Of a DNA stretch of 64,000 nucleotides, positions 11,179 through 20,379 are shown piece by piece. Under the pieces are notes generated by a model. The model was not told where the DNA came from. It worked only from the letters and a program-made list of their open reading frames with translations, and did no database searches. The translations under genes were made by a program, and so were the position numbers. This DNA is from Bacillus swezeyi (GTDB lineage Bacteria > Bacillota > Bacilli > Bacillales > Bacillaceae): the NCBI RefSeq assembly GCF_001969815.1, contig NZ_MRBK01000006.1, forward strand, positions 372,001 to 436,000, given 5' to 3'. The first letter of the stretch is position 1; each line of letters begins with the position of its first letter.

Positions 11179-11231
11179 ACTGTTCTGCCTTAACACTGTC
11201 AATCTGTCGTTTTTCCAACATTTTAAGAATT

Positions 11232-11606
11232 TTATAAATGAAGGTCGCTGTTTTTGAAGAAACCGTCCGTAAGCCATAAAATCGCTTCGAGCTTCAATAA
11301 AGCCCTGAAAGAGCCTTTTACCTTGACGGTGCCGCGCTGTACGAGCTGCTGCAGGGAAATATCTCCATGAAGAAGGTCGATAATCTCGCTTTGCTCCCCA
11401 AAAAAAGTCAAATGAGCATTTTTCGGTATGGCTGATTTTTCCATTTCTCCCTGTTCATTGATCGCTAACGTAAAAGCTTCTTTTTCACCTTGAAATGTAA
11501 TCAGCAAAGCCGTTGTGGATAATAGAGGTTTTAAAAAAAGAGACCGGTCCTCTCTTTCTATCAATCCTATTTTCTCCAACTGTATAACCTCCTGTAAATT
11601 GGTCAT
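11232..11606 (-). CDS. yusD: SCP2-like protein YusD
   Basis: A 124-aa soluble protein. The order of strands and helices (LLITFQGEKEAFTLAINEQG, HLTFFGEQSEIIDLLHG, then VKVKGSFRALLKLEAIL) looks like the sterol-carrier-protein-2 fold, which binds lipids or acyl-CoAs. Its function is unknown. It is the last gene of the yusF-yusE-yusD unit. The start is ATG at 11606 with GGAGG upstream. Confidence 0.7.
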   Translation of the reverse strand: MTNLQEVIQLEKIGLIEREDRSLFLKPLLSTTALLITFQGEKEAFTLAINEQGEMEKSAIPKNAHLTFFGEQSEIIDLLHGDISLQQLVQRGTVKVKGSFRALLKLEAILWLTDGFFKNSDLHL

Positions 11607-11699
11607 ACTTACAGATTCTCTGCATACAGCGGGAGTCCTTTATGAATTGCTCGACAAGTTTTTGAGGGTTATTTCCCGAGAAATATGTCAAAAACACCC

Positions 11700-12008
11700 T
11701 TAATCAACAGCATTTTGTTTAATCATATCATATAAGTGGGAAACAGAATGAAAAGCATACTCTTTTTTGACGATGCGCCCGTTCTTATAAAGGATAAAAC
11801 ACGGCACACTTTCAATTTCATGCTGTTTGGCGAATGTTGGGGAATAATTGAGATTATTTTTATAGAAAGGAACATCTGCAAGCATGTCGTCAACAACTTC
11901 CAGCATTCTTCCGGCCAGCTGGCAGGTCCCGCAAAAAGGGGTGTATAAATACAATAGACAGGTCTTTTGCTCAAGCTGTTTTAATTCTCGTTCTTGAAGT
12001 TCCTGCAT
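11700..12008 (-). CDS. yusE: Thioredoxin-like protein YusE
   Basis: A 102-aa thioredoxin-fold protein. The active-site CxxC is in TPFCGTCQLAGRML, and the conserved cis-proline is in ESVPCFILYKNG. It lacks a signal peptide, so it acts in the cytoplasm. CGTC differs from the CGPC of thioredoxin and suggests a more oxidising or specialised role. It is cotranscribed with yusF and yusD. Confidence 0.85.
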   Translation of the reverse strand: MQELQERELKQLEQKTCLLYLYTPFCGTCQLAGRMLEVVDDMLADVPFYKNNLNYSPTFAKQHEIESVPCFILYKNGRIVKKEYAFHSVSHLYDMIKQNAVD

Positions 12009-12037
12009 ATGTTAAACCGCACCTCTATACTTTTTTA

Positions 12038-12379
12038 TCATAAAAATTTTGTTTGCACTCGAATATTTGACCGAAAGAGGATTTCTGCCACATGGTGATC
12101 CGGGGCTGAAGCGACTTCCTTATAGGCTTTATCAATATACAAATGGGATGCTTCAGGCAGTTCCCTTTTGAGCTTCCGGCGCAGCTTTTCACCGGACTCA
12201 TCGGCATCCACCAATATGTAAACGTCTTTATCATACAGATTCTCGGCAAATTCATCGAGCTTTGTTTGGCTGATCGTTCCGTTCGTGCATATAATGTCAA
12301 CAGGTTCTTTGATGACACGTTTTACCTTCAGCTTATCGGATTTCCCCTCGACGATCATGACTTTTTCGATTTCTGGCAT
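12038..12379 (-). CDS. yusF: Toprim-domain protein YusF
   Basis: A 113-aa stand-alone Toprim domain. The conserved glutamate is in VMIVEGKSD and the acidic DxD-type motif in VYILVDADESGEKLRR, as in small primases and RNase M5-like proteins. The activity is unproven. ATG at 12379 is chosen, with AAAGGTGATC upstream; a GTG three codons earlier overlaps that ribosome site. Confidence 0.82.
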   Translation of the reverse strand: MPEIEKVMIVEGKSDKLKVKRVIKEPVDIICTNGTISQTKLDEFAENLYDKDVYILVDADESGEKLRRKLKRELPEASHLYIDKAYKEVASAPDHHVAEILFRSNIRVQTKFL

Positions 12380-12414
12380 ATGGATCACCTTTAAGAGAAA
12401 AATAGATTTTTTGT

Positions 12415-12442
12415 GAAAAAAGGCAGTGAATATTCACCGCCT
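12415..12442 (-). terminator. Terminator between yusG and yusF
   Basis: Palindrome with arms AGGCxGTGA/TCACxGCCT followed on the minus strand by TTTTTT. It separates yusG from yusF-yusE-yusD. Confidence 0.8.
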
Positions 12443-12449
12443 GAGCCGT

Positions 12450-12686
12450 TTAACACCAGCCTTGCTGGTCATCACAGTCTACATATTTTGCATCGGGTGC
12501 ACTTGTGGTATCAGCCATTTTGTAAAATTTACCATCCCGGAAATGGTATCCAGATTCCAGTTCGTATTGATCCATGCCGGTCATACGGCCGATCGGTTCA
12601 TTTTCATGATACAGCTGCATGCCGCCGTCTTTAAAATGGCCCTTCACATGTTCTGTTATATCAATCCGCTCTTTTTTCAGCGTCAA
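12450..12686 (-). CDS. yusG: DUF2553 protein YusG
   Basis: A 78-aa protein of unknown function, usually found beside gcvH in Bacillus. It ends in an unusual acidic, cysteine-bearing tail (YVDCDDQQGWC). TTG at 12686 is chosen, because GAGGGG lies nine bases upstream; a GTG three codons earlier lies within the ribosome site. Confidence 0.75.
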   Translation of the reverse strand: MTLKKERIDITEHVKGHFKDGGMQLYHENEPIGRMTGMDQYELESGYHFRDGKFYKMADTTSAPDAKYVDCDDQQGWC

Positions 12687-12740
12687 TTTGGACACCCCCT
12701 CTTTTTATAGAGTATCCAAATGACGGGCTGCTATCCTAAA

Positions 12741-13124
12741 TTAGGCTTCTTTTGTCATTTCATCATATTGTTCTGCAGTCATCAAGCCGTCGATTTCTGA
12801 AGTGTCAGCCGGTTCAACGACAATCATCCATGCCTTCTCATACGGAGACTCATTGACAAATTCAGGGCTGTCTTCCAAATCTCCGTTTATTTCAACGACT
12901 TTCCCGTTGATCGGGGCGTATAATTCTGAAACGGTTTTAACAGATTCAACGCTTCCAAAAGGCTCGTCCGCTTTAATCTCGTCTCCCACTTCAGGAAGCT
13001 CGACAAAAACGATGTCTCCAAGCTCGGATTGGGCAAAATCAGTAATCCCGATCCTGACTTTGTCTCCTTCAGTCTTAACCCACTCATGTTCTTCCGAATA
13101 ACGCAATTCTTTTGGTGTGCTCAT
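12741..13124 (-). CDS. gcvH: Glycine cleavage H protein / lipoyl carrier
   Basis: GcvH (127 aa) carries the lipoyl-bound aminomethyl group in glycine cleavage. In Bacillus it also relays octanoyl groups from LipM to LipL for lipoylation of other enzymes. The lipoyl lysine is Lys63 in [15 protein letters not shown]. The GcvP and GcvT partners are not in this window, which fits the wider lipoate-relay role. The start is ATG at 13124 with GGAGGGG upstream. Confidence 0.96.
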   Translation of the reverse strand: MSTPKELRYSEEHEWVKTEGDKVRIGITDFAQSELGDIVFVELPEVGDEIKADEPFGSVESVKTVSELYAPINGKVVEINGDLEDSPEFVNESPYEKAWMIVVEPADTSEIDGLMTAEQYDEMTKEA

Positions 13125-13185
13125 GCTAACCCCTCCATAAAATGTTTTAAATCATCCTACATTGAAGATATCACATATTCATACA

Positions 13186-13542
13186 TTATAACCAGTACGT
13201 CTTAAACTGATCTTCTTTAAAACCGACGGTTACTTTCCTGCCGTCAGTTGTAATCGGACGTTTGATCAGCATACCGTCGGAAGCCAGCAATTCAAGCTGC
13301 TCATCTTCAGACATGTCTTGCAGCTTATCCTTTAAGCCAAGTTCGCGGTACTTTTGTCCGCTCGTATTGAAAAACTTTTTCAATTCAAGTCCGCTGTTTT
13401 CAAAAAGCTGTTTCAGCTTTTCTTTGCTCGGCGGCTCTTCAGCGATATGTATCCCGTTTACTTCTACTCCGTGATCTTCAAGCCACTTTTTCGCTTTTCG
13501 GCAAGTCCCGCATTTCGGGTACCAATAAAAATCTAGAGCCAT
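13186..13542 (-). CDS. yusI: ArsC/Spx-family protein YusI
   Basis: A 118-aa thioredoxin-fold protein of the ArsC/Spx family. Cys11 and Cys14 form a CxxC (YPKCGTCRKAKKWL), as in Spx, and the RPI segment (LIKRPITTDGRKVTVGF) is conserved. Whether it is a reductase or a regulator is unknown. The start is ATG at 13542 with GAGGGGTG upstream. Confidence 0.82.
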   Translation of the reverse strand: MALDFYWYPKCGTCRKAKKWLEDHGVEVNGIHIAEEPPSKEKLKQLFENSGLELKKFFNTSGQKYRELGLKDKLQDMSEDEQLELLASDGMLIKRPITTDGRKVTVGFKEDQFKTYWL

Positions 13543-13624
13543 GCGTTCACCCCTCTCGAATGATCCGAGGCTATTTTAACACAGATCTTTTTAAAAACCT
13601 AAAACGTTGCTTTCATCAGGCAGC

Positions 13625-13654
13625 TAAAAAGCCCCGCTGTAATTGCAGGGCCTT
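13625..13654 (-). terminator. Terminator of the fad operon
   Basis: Imperfect GC stem (GCCCTG with CAGxGGGGC on the minus strand) followed by TTTTT, immediately after the fadE stop. Confidence 0.75.
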
Positions 13655-13658
13655 TTCA

Positions 13659-15443
13659 TTAAACGATGAATTTCTCTGCTTCAAAGACTCCTTTGGCAGC
13701 TTGGCGTTTTTTCTCAATGACATTGACAGGCGTAAAGCGTGTCAATTTACGGAGGGCGGACAGCATCATCCGCAGCGAATCGCCTGATTCCACCGCAATT
13801 AACGATTCTTTTGCATGGCTTTCAATTTCCTGAAAAGCTTCCTGTGTGAAAATTTGCGTATACAGGATTTTCTGTGCATTTTTTTCTTCGCCAAATGCCG
13901 AGACAGCCTTTTCGGTTCTTAAAATGGCTGATTCCATCGCATAAACTTGGCTGACAATATCGGCGATGTTCACGAGGATTTCCTGTTCTGCGTCGATCGC
14001 TTTTCCGTATTTTTGTGCGGCAAGCCCTGCGGTCAGCAGTGCGATCTTTTTGGCATTTTTCAGCAAATGCTTCTCCTGTTCCAAGACCCCGTCGCCCGGT
14101 TCTTCAGGCATGAGCATCATCAGCTCTTCCTGAAGCGCCTTTGCTTTCTCAAAGAGCGGCAGCTCCCCTTTTAAGGCTTTTTTCAAATATGTGCTCGGTA
14201 CGATGAGGCGGTTGATTTCATTTGTCCCTTCAAAGATCCGGTTAATCCGTGAATCGCGGTAGGCGCGCTCCACTTCATATTCCTGCATAAATCCGTAGCC
14301 GCCGTGGATTTGGACGCCTTCGTCAACAATATAATCAAGCGTTTCTGACCCGAATACTTTATTTAACGAACATTCGATGGCGTATTCGGCAATTGCTTTA
14401 GCAATCTGCCGCCCGTCTTTTTGGTCTTCTTCGCTCAAGGTGCCCATTTTGTCTTCAAAAAGCCCGACCGTCCGATAAACAGAGCTTTCCATCGCATAGA
14501 GTTTCGCTGATATGTTGGCGATTTTTTCGCCGATTAGGCTGAATTTGGATATCGGCATATTGAACTGTCTGCGCTGATTTGCGTAGGCAGCTGACAGCTC
14601 AATCACCCGTTTGGAAGCGCCGATCGTTCCGACGGCCAGCTTGTAGCGGCCGATATTTAATATATTAAACGCAATGATGTGGCCCCTTCCTGGCTCACCT
14701 AAAAGGTTTTCCTTCGGAACTTGAACCTCGTCTAAAATGAGTGTGCGGGTTGAGGAGCCTTTAATGCCCATTTTTTTCTCTTCGGGCCCTGTCGAAACGC
14801 CCGGAAAATCTTTTTCAACAATGAATGCCGAAAAATGTTCACCGTCTATTTTCGCATATACGATAAAGACATCTGCAAAAGCGGAGTTTGTGATCCATTG
14901 CTTTTCTCCGTTTAATATATAGTGCGTCCCCTCTTCATTAAGAACGGCTGTCGTTTTTGCTCCCCGCGCATCAGATCCTGAGCCCGCCTCCGTTAATGCA
15001 TATGCGGCAAATTTTTCGCCTGAAGCAAGCGGCGGCAGATACTTTTCTTTTTGTTCCTGTGTCCCGAAGAACACGATCGGCAGCGTCCCGATGCCGACGT
15101 GAGCGCCGTATGATAAAGAAAAACTGCCCGCTCTTGAAAATTTTTCGGTGATGAGTGCCGAACTGATTTTATCAAGGGCGAACCCGCCAAATTCTTCCGG
15201 AATATCGGCGCCGAGGAGTCCGAGCTCCCCGGCTTTTTTCAGAAGCCTGACAGAGTGCTCGAAATGGTGTTCTTCAATCTCATCAATATGCGGAAGAACA
15301 TCGCCGGTAATATAATCTTCCGTCGTTTTGGCAATCATTTTATGTTCGTCAGTGAAGTCTTCCGGTGTGAACATCTGCTCGGCTGTCACATCTTCTACGA
15401 GAAAGGCGCCGCCTTTTTTCATATCATCCTTTGTTTGTTCCAT
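13659..15443 (-). CDS. fadE: Acyl-CoA dehydrogenase FadE (YusJ)
   Basis: FAD-dependent acyl-CoA dehydrogenase (594 aa) that makes the first double bond in fatty-acid beta-oxidation. The N-terminal helical, middle beta ([32 protein letters not shown]) and C-terminal helical domains ([19 protein letters not shown]) are all present, followed by a C-terminal extension (residues about 420-594) seen in long acyl-CoA dehydrogenases. The start is ATG at 15443 with AAAGGGGATG upstream. It is the third gene of fadN-fadA-fadE. Confidence 0.94.
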   Translation of the reverse strand: MEQTKDDMKKGGAFLVEDVTAEQMFTPEDFTDEHKMIAKTTEDYITGDVLPHIDEIEEHHFEHSVRLLKKAGELGLLGADIPEEFGGFALDKISSALITEKFSRAGSFSLSYGAHVGIGTLPIVFFGTQEQKEKYLPPLASGEKFAAYALTEAGSGSDARGAKTTAVLNEEGTHYILNGEKQWITNSAFADVFIVYAKIDGEHFSAFIVEKDFPGVSTGPEEKKMGIKGSSTRTLILDEVQVPKENLLGEPGRGHIIAFNILNIGRYKLAVGTIGASKRVIELSAAYANQRRQFNMPISKFSLIGEKIANISAKLYAMESSVYRTVGLFEDKMGTLSEEDQKDGRQIAKAIAEYAIECSLNKVFGSETLDYIVDEGVQIHGGYGFMQEYEVERAYRDSRINRIFEGTNEINRLIVPSTYLKKALKGELPLFEKAKALQEELMMLMPEEPGDGVLEQEKHLLKNAKKIALLTAGLAAQKYGKAIDAEQEILVNIADIVSQVYAMESAILRTEKAVSAFGEEKNAQKILYTQIFTQEAFQEIESHAKESLIAVESGDSLRMMLSALRKLTRFTPVNVIEKKRQAAKGVFEAEKFIV

Positions 15444-15460
15444 GATCCCATCCCCTTTAT

Positions 15461-16636
15461 TTAAACTAATTCAAATACTCCTGCTGCTCCCATGCCTCCG
15501 CCGATGCACATCGTCACAACGCCGAATTGTTCATTTCTGCGCCGCATTTCGTGGATCAGTGTAAGGGTAAGCTTTGTGCCCGTACAGCCGAGCGGATGAC
15601 CCAGCGCGATCGCTCCGCCGTTTACATTGACCTTTTCTTCATCAATGCCGAGCGCCCTGATGACCTGAATGGCCTGTGAAGCAAATGCCTCATTTAATTC
15701 GAATAAACCGATATCCTTCAGCTCAAGCCCCGCCATCTTCAGCGCGCGCGGCACCGCTTCTACAGGGCCGATGCCCATCACTTCCGGAGGAACGCCCCCG
15801 ACCGCAAAGGAACGGAATTTTGCAAGCGGTGCAAGCCCCAGCGCATCCGCTTTCTCCCTGTCCATGATCATCACCGCGGCACCTCCGTCACTCGTTTGCG
15901 ACGAATTCCCGGCGGTGACCGAACCTTTTGCCGAAAACGCCGGCTTTAAAGCAGAAAGAACTTCCCTGGTTGTGCCTGCGCGTACGCCTTCATCACAAGC
16001 AAAGGTAAACGTCTGTTCCTGAAGTTGATGGCTTTCATCAACTTCTCTGACGGTTACTTCCACAGGGACGATTTCCTCCGCAAATTTTCCTTCTGCAATC
16101 GCCTTGGCCGCTTTTTGGTGGCTGCTGACAGCAAATGCATCCTGGTCTTCCCTTGAAACGCCATATTTAACTGCAACCTGTTCAGCCGTATGGCCCATTC
16201 CCATATAATATTCAGGCGCTGTTTCAGCCAGTGCCGCATTCGGTCTGACGATATGCCCCATCATCGGCACGATGCTCATCGATTCGGCACCGCCGGCAAT
16301 GACTGTATCCGCTCCGCCGAGCATAATTTTCTCGGCCCCGTATGCGATGGACTGAAGCCCTGATGAACAGTATCTGTTTATCGTTACGGCCGGAACCGTA
16401 TGGGGGAGGCCCGCAAGCGCACCGATATTCCGGGCCATGTTGAGGCCTTGTTCGGCCTCCGGTGTGGCACAGCCGATAATTAAATCATCGATATTCCCTT
16501 CATAGCCGCCCGCTCTTTTTAATGTTTCTTTTACTGCGCATGCGCCTAAGTCATCGGGACGGACTGTCCTCAATGAGCCTTTTTTTGCTTTTCCGACCGG
16601 GGTTCTCGCACCCGACACAATGACTGCTTCTTTCAT
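15461..16636 (-). CDS. fadA: Acetyl-CoA acyltransferase FadA (YusK)
   Basis: Thiolase (391 aa) that cleaves 3-ketoacyl-CoA to acetyl-CoA and a shortened acyl-CoA. The nucleophilic cysteine is in NRYCSSGLQSIA (about residue 89). The catalytic His is in GGAIALGHPLGCTG and the second Cys in VTMCIGGGMGAAG. It lies 11 bases after fadN, with AGGAGGG before its ATG. Confidence 0.95.
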   Translation of the reverse strand: MKEAVIVSGARTPVGKAKKGSLRTVRPDDLGACAVKETLKRAGGYEGNIDDLIIGCATPEAEQGLNMARNIGALAGLPHTVPAVTINRYCSSGLQSIAYGAEKIMLGGADTVIAGGAESMSIVPMMGHIVRPNAALAETAPEYYMGMGHTAEQVAVKYGVSREDQDAFAVSSHQKAAKAIAEGKFAEEIVPVEVTVREVDESHQLQEQTFTFACDEGVRAGTTREVLSALKPAFSAKGSVTAGNSSQTSDGGAAVMIMDREKADALGLAPLAKFRSFAVGGVPPEVMGIGPVEAVPRALKMAGLELKDIGLFELNEAFASQAIQVIRALGIDEEKVNVNGGAIALGHPLGCTGTKLTLTLIHEMRRRNEQFGVVTMCIGGGMGAAGVFELV

Positions 16637-16647
16637 GTTTTTCCCTC

Positions 16648-19038
16648 CTAATTACGCAAAGGTTTGCCTTTCACAAGCATATGCTGCATTCTCGCCTGGG
16701 ATTTCGGTTCGCCGATAAGGCTCAGAAAAGCTTCTCTTTCCAAATTGAGCAGATATTCTTCTGTTACTTCCGCGCCGTAAGAAACCCTGCCGCCGGCAAT
16801 GACAAACGCCAGCTTTTTCGCGATTTTCATATCATGTTCAGAAATGGTGCCGGACAAGTGTAATGTTTCCGCACCGAGGAGAAGCGCCGCATAGCCGGTT
16901 TCACCGACAACCGGAACCTTCTGTTTGACAGGCGGGCGATAGCCGTTTTCGTGAAGCGTCAGGACGAGTGATTTGGCATCGTACAGCAGGTGATCCTGGT
17001 TCATGCTGACTTGATCTTGTGCGGTTAATATATTTAATTCCGTTGCTTCATGCGCTGAAGTCGATGTTTTTGCAAGGGCAATCGTTTCAAACGCACGGTT
17101 TGCCGCCTGCTGAATATCGGCGTTGACGCCTTCTGGAAGCCCTTTTAAATGATTCAGATAAAGTTCTTTATTGCCCCCGCCTCCCGGAATCAGGCCGACG
17201 CCTGTTTCGACAAGGCCCATATACGCTTCACTTGAGGCTTGAACACGAGCAGCGGGCAGGCACAGTTCTGTTCCCCCTCCGAGTGTCATGCCGAATGGGG
17301 CAGCGATGACCGGTTTAGAACTGTATTTTACTTTCATCATCGTCTGCTGGAATTGACGGATGATCATCTCAATTTCCATGTAGTTGTCATCCTGGGCTTC
17401 CATCAGCATCATCGCAAGGTTGGCGCCGACGCAGAAATTTTTGCCTTGGTTGCCGATTACGAGCCCTTTATAGTTGGCATCTACTTCTTCGAGCGCAAAG
17501 TTCAGCATTTGGATGATATCAAAGCCGATCGCATTGCTTTTCGAATGAAATTCCAACAGTGCGACATCATCGCCCAAATCGATTAAACTTGCACCGCTGT
17601 TTTTCTTTATGACGCCGTTTGTTTCTTTAATTGAAGCTAGATGAATATTTTTCTTGTTTTCTTCCAGCACCCGGTATTCGCCGCTATTGAAACAATAGTA
17701 AAACGTTTTTCCGTTTTCTTTAATGTAAAACGTCTCATATCCTTTCCCGAGCATTTCCTTCACCCAGTCTGCGACCTTCCAGCCGTCGGCTTCAAGCTTT
17801 TCAACCGAAGCTTTAACACCGATGCTGTCCCACATTTCAAACGGGCCGTCTGACCAGCCGAATCCCCATTTCATCGCCTGATCGACAGCCGCAATGCTGC
17901 CGGCGATTTCTCCTGTCAGATCTGCGGAATACATAAGAGTGGGCGCCGTGATGTTCCAGAGCAATGCCCCAGCCCGGTCATCCGAATGGATAAGCGCTTT
18001 CATTCTTGATCCATAGCCTTTGATTTGCTTGGCCGCTTCAAGTCCGGATGTCTTTAATTTTTTTCGTTCACCATATGTCATTGTCATCGGATCAAGTTCA
18101 AAAATGTCTTTTCCTTCTTTTTTATAAAATCCTTGTTTTGCTTTGCTGCCGATCCAGCCTTTTTCGAGCATTTTTTCGATAAATTCAGGCAGACGGAAAA
18201 CGTTTTTTTCTTCGCCATCCACTTGGTCATAAACATTTTTGGCAACATGTGAAAAAGTGTCGAGACCGACGACATCCAGCGTTCTGAAGGTGGCGCTTTT
18301 CGGCCGCCCGATGAGAGGCCCCGTAATCGAATCCACTTCGCCTATCGTATATCCGCCTTTCAGCATCTCCTGAACCGTGACAAGCAGTCCGTATGTGCCG
18401 ATGCGGTTGGCGATAAAGTTTGGCGTGTCTTTCGCTTCAACTACCCCTTTGCCGAGCACGTCCTCGCCGAATTTTTTCATAAAGGCGAGCACTTCAGGAT
18501 CTGTTTCATCAATCGGGATAACCTCAAGCAGTTTTAAATAGCGAGCCGGATTGAAAAAGTGTGTGCCTAAAAAATGCTTTTTAAAATCAGCAGATCTTCC
18601 TTCAGCCATTTGCCTGACGGAAATGCCTGACGTGTTGCTGCTGACGATGCTTCCCTGTCTTCTGTACTGATCGACTTTTGAAAACACTTGCTTTTTGATT
18701 TCTAAATTCTCAACAACAACTTCAATAATCCAATCGGCATCTCTGATTTTTTCAAAATCATCTTCCATGTTCCCTGTACTGATATAGCTGATGTTTTTCT
18801 TTGACGTCAGCGGGGCCGGCTTTTGCTTCAGCAGTTTTTGCACGGCTGTCTGAGTCAGCCGGTTGCGTACTTCGCGATCTTTCAGAGTGCGGCCTTTTTT
18901 CTTTTCCTCCTCCGTTAATTCACGCGGAACCATATCGAGCAATAAAACCGGAATGCCGATATTGGCTAAATGAGCCGCAATTCCCGATCCCATCACTCCC
19001 GATCCTAAAACAGCGGCTTTACGAATATGCTTGACCAT
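16648..19038 (-). CDS. fadN: 3-hydroxyacyl-CoA dehydrogenase/enoyl-CoA hydratase FadN (YusL)
   Basis: Two-domain beta-oxidation enzyme (796 aa). The N-terminal part is an NAD-dependent hydroxyacyl-CoA dehydrogenase (VLGSGVMGSGIAAHLA Rossmann motif, HFFNPARYLKLLEVI). The C-terminal part, from about residue 490, is a crotonase domain (QGKNFCVGANLAMML, PFGMTLGGGTELCL). ATG at 19038 is chosen, with GGGAGGATC upstream; the frame extends 13 codons further, but those codons are the FadR operator. Confidence 0.95.
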   Translation of the reverse strand: MVKHIRKAAVLGSGVMGSGIAAHLANIGIPVLLLDMVPRELTEEEKKKGRTLKDREVRNRLTQTAVQKLLKQKPAPLTSKKNISYISTGNMEDDFEKIRDADWIIEVVVENLEIKKQVFSKVDQYRRQGSIVSSNTSGISVRQMAEGRSADFKKHFLGTHFFNPARYLKLLEVIPIDETDPEVLAFMKKFGEDVLGKGVVEAKDTPNFIANRIGTYGLLVTVQEMLKGGYTIGEVDSITGPLIGRPKSATFRTLDVVGLDTFSHVAKNVYDQVDGEEKNVFRLPEFIEKMLEKGWIGSKAKQGFYKKEGKDIFELDPMTMTYGERKKLKTSGLEAAKQIKGYGSRMKALIHSDDRAGALLWNITAPTLMYSADLTGEIAGSIAAVDQAMKWGFGWSDGPFEMWDSIGVKASVEKLEADGWKVADWVKEMLGKGYETFYIKENGKTFYYCFNSGEYRVLEENKKNIHLASIKETNGVIKKNSGASLIDLGDDVALLEFHSKSNAIGFDIIQMLNFALEEVDANYKGLVIGNQGKNFCVGANLAMMLMEAQDDNYMEIEMIIRQFQQTMMKVKYSSKPVIAAPFGMTLGGGTELCLPAARVQASSEAYMGLVETGVGLIPGGGGNKELYLNHLKGLPEGVNADIQQAANRAFETIALAKTSTSAHEATELNILTAQDQVSMNQDHLLYDAKSLVLTLHENGYRPPVKQKVPVVGETGYAALLLGAETLHLSGTISEHDMKIAKKLAFVIAGGRVSYGAEVTEEYLLNLEREAFLSLIGEPKSQARMQHMLVKGKPLRN

Positions 19039-19058
19039 GAATGATCCTCCCTCACCTT

Positions 19059-19076
19059 TGAATGAATACTCATTCA
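19059..19076. promoter_or_regulatory. FadR operator of fadNAE
   Basis: The 18-bp sequence TGAATGAATACTCATTCA is an exact match to the Bacillus FadR consensus TGAATGANTANTCATTCA. It lies 21 bases upstream of the fadN ATG, so long-chain acyl-CoA would relieve repression. No clear -35/-10 pair was found in the AT-rich stretch 19080-19140. Confidence 0.92.
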
Positions 19077-19260
19077 TTTTTACTCCAAAAAAATAAAAAC
19101 TCTTCTATCTTCTTTCATCTTAAAAGATTTTGGAAATGAGTTCAATAGCCTTGATGCAAAATTTCTGAATTTTTTTATCGGCCTGAGGTCTGCTTGCTCA
19201 TTTTCACATATTACATGTTTCACAGCTTTTGGGACAAACCTATATAGAGGAGGTGAAGGC

Positions 19261-19422
19261 ATGGTACGCGAAAGAAAAAATCCGTCTTCAGCCGCAGTCA
19301 GCGCTGCAAGCATGAAAGGAAATGCAGGCCCGGACTATAAGAAGGAAGATGCGGGCGGCAAAAGGACTAGCCAGAACCAGCAGTACAAAAAACATAATAT
19401 GGGCGGTCCTGATCATCACTAA
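19261..19422 (+). CDS. yuzL: YuzL-like small protein
   Basis: A 53-aa basic, Gly/Ser/Gln-rich protein: MVRERKNPSSAAVSAASMKG, then GKRTSQNQQYKKHNM. The VSAASxKGNAGP and QNQQYKKHNMG segments match my memory of the YuzL family, small proteins of unknown function linked to sporulation in Bacillus. It has a strong ribosome site (GGAGGTGAAGGC) directly before ATG at 19261. It starts a plus-strand run of three small genes divergent from the fad operon. Confidence 0.65.
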   Translation: MVRERKNPSSAAVSAASMKGNAGPDYKKEDAGGKRTSQNQQYKKHNMGGPDHH

Positions 19423-19495
19423 AACATTAAAAAGCGGGTATAGATTTTCGTTACTTTAAGAAGGATAAAAATAAAAATCCAAAGGAGGCGCCAGC

Positions 19496-19747
19496 ATGCA
19501 GAATCAACAGGGAATGACAACCCCGCCGCCCGTCATTTCAACAAAAGATCATCTATATTTGCAGGATATGCTGCACTGGAATTTGCTTGCGATGAAAAAA
19601 GCGCACTTTTTGGCAGAGCAGTGCCAGGATCAATCGCTTAAAACAGAGCTTGACCGCGTCGGACAAATGCATCATCATCACTACAATGTGATCATGGAGC
19701 AGCTCAATCAGAATCAAAACCAAAACCCGTCAGCATACATGCAATAG
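19496..19747 (+). CDS. Small coat-type protein
   Basis: An 83-aa protein: a Pro-rich start (MTTPPPVISTKDHLYLQDML), a helical core (WNLLAMKKAHFLAEQCQD) and a His/Asn/Gln-rich tail (HHHHYNVIMEQLNQNQNQ). The helical core resembles one half of a CotF-type spore coat domain. Function is inferred only from this and from the adjacent coat-F protein. The ribosome site AAAGGAGG lies nine bases before ATG. Confidence 0.6.
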   Translation: MQNQQGMTTPPPVISTKDHLYLQDMLHWNLLAMKKAHFLAEQCQDQSLKTELDRVGQMHHHHYNVIMEQLNQNQNQNPSAYMQ

Positions 19748-19759
19748 GAGGAGCAAATA

Positions 19760-20101
19760 ATGAATCAGCAAAACCAGCAGAAAATCGGCAATCAGGAAAC
19801 ACCTGTGCCAAATACGAGCGCGATGAATGACAGGGATTTTGTCAATGAGATATTGACAACCGAAAAATATATCACGTCCTCATATTCTACGGCACTGAAT
19901 GAATTGAGCCATGATTCGCTTTACCAGGCGATTCAGCCTCTGTTTAATGAAGCGCAAAACAGCCAGCGCAGGCTGTATCAAGTCATGTTTCAAAACGGCT
20001 GGTACAAAGTGGAGGCCGAGGATGCTCAGAAAATCCAGCAGACATACCAGCAGTTTCAATCTACACTTCAAAGCCAGTCACCTTATCAACAAAATCAATA
20101 A
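19760..20101 (+). CDS. yusN: Spore coat F-family protein YusN
   Basis: A 113-aa protein with the coat-F pattern: DRDFVNEILTTEKYITSSYS, then a paired helix (QRRLYQVMFQNGWYKVEAED) and a Gln-rich C-terminus. Proteins of this family are structural components of the spore coat. It follows the previous gene by 12 bases with GGAGGAGC upstream and ends in a two-way terminator. In B. subtilis a proline dehydrogenase gene (yusM) lies between fadN and this locus; it is absent here. Confidence 0.72.
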   Translation: MNQQNQQKIGNQETPVPNTSAMNDRDFVNEILTTEKYITSSYSTALNELSHDSLYQAIQPLFNEAQNSQRRLYQVMFQNGWYKVEAEDAQKIQQTYQQFQSTLQSQSPYQQNQ

Positions 20102-20110
20102 ACCGAAAAT

Positions 20111-20138
20111 AAGCAGAGATTGCTCCGAATCTCTGCTT
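20111..20138. terminator. Two-way terminator yusN / yusU
   Basis: An 11-bp perfect stem (AAGCAGAGATT/AATCTCTGCTT) with a 6-base loop and T-rich flanks on both sides, between convergent genes. Confidence 0.9.
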
Positions 20139-20379
20139 ATTTTTGCGCGCGGTTGGCTTCATTCATTTTTTTAATGTTTTGAATCACTTCTTTGATGTCC
20201 TGTTTTGCATCTGGATATGTTCCATTCCAATGCTTGGCGAGCGGCGGCATGCTTTTGGCGATATGGTTATAGATGATCCACATTTTCACCTGTTCTTTCA
20301 GCTCTTCATTCGTTTCACCCAAAAGCAGCTCTGTATATTTTTCAACCAGGCCGTCCAGCTGCTGCTGAAGTTTTTGCAC
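20137..20379 (-). CDS. yusU: DUF2573 protein YusU
   Basis: An 80-aa helical, charged protein (LQQQLDGLVEKYTELLLGET, MPPLAKHWNGTYPDAKQDI) of unknown function, matching Bacillus YusU. GTG at 20379 is the start, with AAAGGGTG six bases upstream. It begins on the base after the stop of the FhuF-like gene, so the two are translationally linked and probably belong to the iron operon. Confidence 0.75.
   Translation of the reverse strand: MQKLQQQLDGLVEKYTELLLGETNEELKEQVKMWIIYNHIAKSMPPLAKHWNGTYPDAKQDIKEVIQNIKKMNEANRAQK

Noticed and set aside
19038-19077. Upstream ATG extension of fadN
   Set aside because: Its codons are the FadR operator itself, and the downstream ATG has the proper ribosome site.
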